From positions 62,001 through 126,000 of the forward strand of contig NZ_JAGGOJ010000008.1 of the NCBI RefSeq assembly GCF_018614575.1: DNA of 64,000 nucleotides. Reading direction: 5' to 3'. The notes under the pieces are model-generated. The model made no database searches. It was not told the DNA's origin and saw nothing but the letters and a program-made list of their open reading frames with translations. This DNA comes from Streptomyces sp. ISL-10 (GTDB lineage: Bacteria; Actinomycetota; Actinomycetes; Streptomycetales; Streptomycetaceae). Numbering within the stretch: the first letter of the stretch is position 1; each line of letters begins with the position of its first letter. Below, one piece after another: positions 60,225 through 64,000 of the stretch. The translations under genes were made by a program, and so were the position numbers.

Positions 60225-61337
60225 TCAGGAGGGCCGGACCGTGACCGAGCCGTCCGGCTCGGCATGCATACGGACGCCCAGGCCGTGGCTGATCCGGCTC
60301 AGCACCTCGTGCACGGTGTGGCAGTCGGCGGCGGACGCATGCCCCAGCCGCATCCGCCGCGCCTGCAGGGGCGTGACCCGCAGCTCGTGAAGAGCGCCGG
60401 TGGCGGGATCCACCGAGGCGATGGGGAGCAGACGCAGGTCGTCCCGGTAGCGCTCGTAGCCGCCGATGCCCTCGTAGTCGTTGATCAGGTCACCGCAGCC
60501 GTAGAGGACGAGCTTGCCGCGGTACACCTCCACGGGCCGGGGATGGTGCGAGGAGTGCCCGTGCACGATGTCCGCACCGCCGTCGACGAGTGCGCGGGCG
60601 AAGCGCACCTGGTCACGGGGGAGCCGGTAGCCCCAGTTGGACCCCATGTGGAGGGACACCACCGTCACGTCGCCCGGCCGTTTCGCCTCGCACAGCCGAG
60701 CCGTCACCTCCGCCGCCACCGCGGGCGACGGCTCGGCCGCGAAGTGGACCCCGCTGCGCCGTGCGGTGGCGGCCCAGTCCGACGGGACACCGCTGGACTC
60801 CATGCCGAGGGAGACCACGAGCACCCGGCGGCCGCGGGGGAGAGGGACGCTCGCGCACCGCCGGGCGACGTCCAGGTCCCGTCCGGCGCCCGCCGTGCGC
60901 AGGCCGGCGTCCGCCAGGGCCGCGAGCGTCTCCTCCAGTCCTCGCCTGCCGTAGTCCAGGACATGGTTGTTGGCCAGGACGCAGACATCGGGGCGGGCGG
61001 CCGTCAGACAGGGCAGATTGGCCGGATGCATCCGGTACAGGACCTCCTTGCCGGACGCCTCGTCGTCGCTCACGGTGATGGAGGTCTCGACGTTCAGCAG
61101 CCGCACATCGGGTGCGGCGGCGTCGAGCACCGGCAGCGCGTCGCCCCAGGGCCAGGAGAACGGGACCGGCCGGGGGATCGTTCCGTTCACCGCTTCCGCC
61201 AGCTTCACGTAGGCGCGCGCGTCCTTGATGTACGGCTCGGACAGTGCCGGATCGCCCGGGTGCGGAAGGATCTGGTCGACACCGCGGCCGAGCATCACAT
61301 CACCGCTGAGGAACAGTGTGACGAGGTCACCGCCCAT
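60225..61337 (-). CDS. CapA-family protein (poly-gamma-glutamate synthesis-type metallophosphatase fold)
   Basis: 370 residues from an ATG at 61337. It opens LVTLFLSGDVMLGRGVDQIL with the metal-binding Asp, then LLNVETSITVSDDE, VCVLANNHVLDYGRRGLEET, VVSLHMGSNWGYRLPRDQVR and ADIVHGHSSHHPRPVEVYRG, all metal sites of the calcineurin-like CapA fold. No signal peptide or membrane helix is seen, unlike Bacillus CapA. No capBC genes are near, so capsule synthesis is unlikely. A TACGGT box lies seven bases before the start. Confidence 0.93.
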   Translation of the reverse strand: MGGDLVTLFLSGDVMLGRGVDQILPHPGDPALSEPYIKDARAYVKLAEAVNGTIPRPVPFSWPWGDALPVLDAAAPDVRLLNVETSITVSDDEASGKEVLYRMHPANLPCLTAARPDVCVLANNHVLDYGRRGLEETLAALADAGLRTAGAGRDLDVARRCASVPLPRGRRVLVVSLGMESSGVPSDWAATARRSGVHFAAEPSPAVAAEVTARLCEAKRPGDVTVVSLHMGSNWGYRLPRDQVRFARALVDGGADIVHGHSSHHPRPVEVYRGKLVLYGCGDLINDYEGIGGYERYRDDLRLLPIASVDPATGALHELRVTPLQARRMRLGHASAADCHTVHEVLSRISHGLGVRMHAEPDGSVTVRPS

Positions 61338-61344
61338 GACCTCC

Positions 61345-61350
61345 ACCGTA
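61345..61350 (-). promoter_or_regulatory. -10 box TACGGT placed for a leaderless transcript
   Basis: On the minus strand TACGGT ends seven bases before the ATG at 61337. GGAGG also occurs in those seven bases but too close to the start to serve as a ribosome site. Confidence 0.45.
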
Positions 61351-61552
61351 TCGCTGCCGCCCGCCGCGGTGGCATACCGGGCGTCCCTCCTCTGCCCGGA
61401 TCCGGGCAGAGGAGCCCCCAGCGGTGGATCCGGGACAGTCGGAGGCCGCCCAGGGGTGGATCCCGGCAGGCAGAGGCCGCCCAGCGGCGGTGACGCGTGG
61501 CCGGGACGAGAATGGCAAGGGGGTCGGCCGGGGCCGGACAAGGAGACCGATC

Positions 61553-62200
61553 GTGTTCTTCGTGGATCGTCGCGACGCCGGACGCCAACTGGCCGCCCGG
61601 CTGAAGGAGTTCGAACGGGACGAGCCGGTGGTGCTGGGCCTGCCCAGAGGCGGGATACCGGTCGCGGCGGAGGTCGCCCGGGCGCTGAATGCGCCACTGG
61701 ACGTGTGCCTGGTGCGCAAGCTCGGAGTGCCGTACCAGCCGGAACTCGGCATGGGCGCGATCGGTGAGGGCGGTGTACGGGTCATCAACGATGACGTGGT
61801 GCGCGGCGCCCGGGTCGCTCCCGAGGACCTGGCGCAGGTCGAGGCGCGCGAGCAGGTGGTGCTCGAGGAGCGGGCCCGGCGCTATCGGGGGCAACGGCAA
61901 CCGGTGCCGGTCGAGGGCCGCACCGTCGTGCTGGTCGACGACGGGATCGCCACGGGATCGACCGCGCGCGCCGCGTGCCGGATCGCCCGCGCCAGGGGAC
62001 CGGCACGGCTGGTGGTGGCCGTCCCCGTGGCGCCGCAGGACTGGACCTCGCGGCTCGGCAAGGAGGCGGACGACCTGGTCTGCCTGGGCACCCCGCGGGA
62101 GTTCTTCGCGATCGGCCAGTTCTACGCCGACTTCGCGCAGACCGACGACAGCGAGGTCGTGGAGTGCCTTGAGCAGGCGGCACAGCGCATGACCGGCTAG
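61553..62200 (+). CDS. Phosphoribosyltransferase-domain protein
   Basis: 215 residues from a GTG at 61553 with AAGGAG upstream. It begins FFVDRRDAGRQLAARLKEFE and VVLGLPRGGIPVAAEVARAL; the PRPP-binding loop is VVLVDDGIATGSTARAACRI. The N-terminal LPRGG motif and the C-terminal FAIGQFYADFAQTDDSEV are hallmarks of a family of stand-alone PRTases often associated with dienelactone-hydrolase-like proteins. A true nucleotide role is not established. A DLH-like gene is 7 kb away at 53539. Confidence 0.92.
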   Translation: MFFVDRRDAGRQLAARLKEFERDEPVVLGLPRGGIPVAAEVARALNAPLDVCLVRKLGVPYQPELGMGAIGEGGVRVINDDVVRGARVAPEDLAQVEAREQVVLEERARRYRGQRQPVPVEGRTVVLVDDGIATGSTARAACRIARARGPARLVVAVPVAPQDWTSRLGKEADDLVCLGTPREFFAIGQFYADFAQTDDSEVVECLEQAAQRMTG

Positions 62201-62247
62201 GGGCTACTGCGCGACGTGCCACCGGGCGTACACGCCCGCCCGTCGCC

Positions 62248-63258
62248 TCAGTCCGTCCCCGGGGCCGCCGCGCGGTCCAGGGCGTCGAGCAGTTCGCGTT
62301 CGCGTGCGGCGCCGAGACCGGCGCGCCTGGTGCGGTTCAGCCCCTGCGTGCGTTCCCAGGCGAGGGTGTCGGCGAGCAGATCCCTGCGGTCGCGGTGACG
62401 CAGCCCCGCGGCCCGGGCGGCGCCGCCGCTGCGGGCCGACCACCCTTCCCAGCCCGGTTCGTCCAGCCACATCGCCAGCGACTCGGGCCCCATGTACTGG
62501 GCCACTTCCCGTGCGCGCAGCCATCCCGGAGAGGCGGCGACCACCGGTCCGGTGTGCCCGCCGACGGCACGGGACAGCTCCAGCCACCCCCCGAACGGCA
62601 CGACAGGACCCACGGCGTCATACGTTCCGGTGGTCCCCGCCTCCGCCGTGTCCAGGAGCCACGACGCGAGGTCCCGCACGTCGACCACCTGCGTCGCGGA
62701 CGCCGGGTCGTCGGGTACGAGCATGGGGCCCTCGGGGTCCCGCGCGGCGCGGGCCACCCAGTAGCCGGAGCGGCCGCTGGCATCGCCCGGCCCGCCGATC
62801 AGACCGGCTCGTGCGATCAGCAGCCGGTCGCCCACGGCGGTCAGCGAAGCCTGTTCGCAGGCGACCTTCGCTTCTCCGTACTGCTCACGGCCCGCCCGGC
62901 TCCCGTCCGCCGCGGCCAGCAGCTCCGTCGACTCGTCGGCGTCCCGCACGGCGTGGGACGCGTAGGCGCTGACCGACGAGACGTACGTCCAGTGACCGGC
63001 CCGGTCCCCCAGGGCCGACAGCGCCTCGCGCACGAAGCCCGGCTGCCAGGACACCTCGACGACGGCGTCCCATGCGCGGTCGCGCAGCGCTTCGTACGCC
63101 TCCGGGCCCTCGCGGTCGGCGGCGACGAGGGTCGCGCCGGGAGCCACGGGGCCGCTCTCCCCGCGGGCGAGGCACGTCACCCGGTGCCCTCGCGCCACAG
63201 CCTGCCGCGAGATCTCCCGTCCCAGCCATGCCGTACCGCCCAGAATCAAGATCTCCAT
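62248..63258 (-). CDS. NAD-dependent epimerase/dehydratase family protein
   Basis: 336 residues from an ATG at 63258. The Rossmann motif is [20 protein letters not shown] (GGTxxLG), then [33 protein letters not shown] and the Tyr-Lys region [15 protein letters not shown]. It is an extended SDR with the atypical YxxxK in QYGEAK. Members modify nucleotide sugars or act as reductases of unknown substrates. The C-terminal [19 protein letters not shown] tail is polar. It converges with the phosphoribosyltransferase gene. Confidence 0.92.
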   Translation of the reverse strand: MEILILGGTAWLGREISRQAVARGHRVTCLARGESGPVAPGATLVAADREGPEAYEALRDRAWDAVVEVSWQPGFVREALSALGDRAGHWTYVSSVSAYASHAVRDADESTELLAAADGSRAGREQYGEAKVACEQASLTAVGDRLLIARAGLIGGPGDASGRSGYWVARAARDPEGPMLVPDDPASATQVVDVRDLASWLLDTAEAGTTGTYDAVGPVVPFGGWLELSRAVGGHTGPVVAASPGWLRAREVAQYMGPESLAMWLDEPGWEGWSARSGGAARAAGLRHRDRRDLLADTLAWERTQGLNRTRRAGLGAARERELLDALDRAAAPGTD

Positions 63259-63518
63259 TCGGCCACCCAAGCACTGCCGTCGGCCATGGGTCCTTGGAAT
63301 CTGCTCACAGCAGACAGCGGCCCGGGGAGCGAGTGAGCCGAAGGGGCGCGCGAGTGTTGAGAGGGAGAACGCGCGGAGGCTGCGAGGAACGTGGGGGCAC
63401 CCGCGGACGAAGTCTGGGGGAAGCCGAGCACGATCGACCGTCGACCCACGCTGAGAACGCACCGTTGGGCTGCCCCCGGCGAAGCCAGGGGGAGAACCGA
63501 GCTTCAACCGCCCGCGCG

Positions 63519-64000
63519 TCATGCGGGGCTGTCCGCGATCGCCGACGCCAGGGCCGCGATGGGCGGCCACGACCACTGGCCGGCGCGCGCGAGGAGGAAA
63601 CTGCGGCGCAGACCCGCCACCGGGTCGAGCGGACGGAAGGCGACGTCCGTACGGTGCCGTTCGATTCCCGACCGAGCCAGCAGCGCCACCCCGAGCCCGG
63701 CTCCCACGAGAGAGTTGACCAGGCTGAGACTGTCCACGCGGTGGGCGATGCGCGGAACGAACCCGGCGATGGCGCACACGCGTTGCACCAGTTCGTCGTC
63801 GTCCGTTCCGCGGGAGTTGGCGATCCAGCCCACGGCCGCGAACTCCGCCAGTTCCGACACGGCGACCGGCCGGTCCGCGTCGGGGTGCCCGGCGGGGACG
63901 GCGAGGTACAGAGGCTGTTCCTCGAACTGCCGGACACTCAGCTCCGCCGGCACCACCCGCGGCACCAGGCTGTAGTCGTACACCACCCCCAGGTCGACGC
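63519..64000 (-). CDS. LysR-family regulator, C-terminal part, cut by the window edge
   Basis: About 160 residues of the effector-binding domain are present, running in from the right edge and stopping at 63519. Seen are [55 protein letters not shown] and [19 protein letters not shown], the standard type-2 periplasmic-binding fold of LysR regulators ([16 protein letters not shown] is characteristic). The DNA-binding domain lies outside the window. Target unknown. The 260 bp downstream hold a GC-rich inverted element (CCCCCGGCGAAGCCAGGGGG near 63472). Confidence 0.88.
   Translation of the reverse strand, partial: VDLGVVYDYSLVPRVVPAELSVRQFEEQPLYLAVPAGHPDADRPVAVSELAEFAAVGWIANSRGTDDDELVQRVCAIAGFVPRIAHRVDSLSLVNSLVGAGLGVALLARSGIERHRTDVAFRPLDPVAGLRRSFLLARAGQWSWPPIAALASAIADSPA

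Overview
The window looks like chromosomal DNA of a Streptomyces species or a close actinomycete. Evidence: very high G+C, strong G/C bias in third codon positions, many GTG and TTG starts, and families typical of Streptomyces (DUF397 plus XRE/DUF5753 pairs, a DUF574-type methyltransferase, streptogrisin-like proteases, PP2C and STAS regulators, a rheA/hsp18 heat-shock pair). I saw no rRNA, tRNA, CRISPR array, complete insertion sequence or recognisable antibiotic cluster. The mix of small regulators, secreted proteases, acetyltransferases and many broken genes reads as accessory chromosome rather than conserved core.

Layout. 1-3001: end of a membrane protein, then a membrane Ser/Thr kinase translationally coupled to a small partner carrying a similar extracellular domain. 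3191-7227: a LacI-type palindrome, a secreted S1 protease, a wrecked sugar ABC transporter and an intact GH13 glucosidase. 7259-16998: a frameshifted repeat protein, a PLP decarboxylase, a DHFR-like reductase, a degenerate caspase-like protein, a PRC-barrel gene cut by a nonsense codon, a VOC protein, a frameshifted flavin oxidoreductase, a small stress-like protein, an SDR and a sortase. 17182-25194: AraC and VOC genes, a DUF397/XRE/methyltransferase group, a decayed stretch, a DUF3048 lipoprotein and an MFS importer. 25330-36743: GAF and P450 relics, a 2OG-Fe dioxygenase, a YbdK-type ligase divergent from an NDH-2-like enzyme, acetyltransferases, a stand-alone LigD-type phosphoesterase, a methyltransferase, a PP2C phosphatase and a MASE1 protein.

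37380-43164 is the most system-like part. A TetR regulator is divergent from four genes: a ferritin-like ExxH protein, a phthalate-dioxygenase-reductase-type reductase, an M24 metallopeptidase homologue and an alpha/beta-hydrolase-SDR fusion. Two inverted repeats of the form TTGAS-N5-STCAA lie between them. The set reads as a regulated oxygenase electron chain plus modifying enzymes, probably acting on a lipid-like substrate (inference).

43326-52021 holds a kinase of the APH(6) type, a GNAT enzyme, a TnpB relic, an aldo/keto reductase, a cold-shock protein, a quinone oxidoreductase-like enzyme, and convergent S1 and S8 secreted proteases sharing a terminator. 52108-54504 is mostly relics (AraC regulator, sulfatase, possible DinB fragment) around one hydrolase. 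54540-55786 is rheA/hsp18 with an exact RheA-type operator and a degenerate second copy. 55888-64000 carries small regulatory proteins (DUF2267, STAS, DUF3040), a second YbdK-type ligase next to an EgtC-like amidohydrolase, a CapA protein, a phosphoribosyltransferase, an epimerase and the C-terminal part of a LysR regulator.

Two patterns run through the whole window. About a dozen genes are broken or reduced to fragments. At least nine intact genes have a TANNNT box 6 or 7 nt before the start codon, so they are probably read from leaderless mRNAs.
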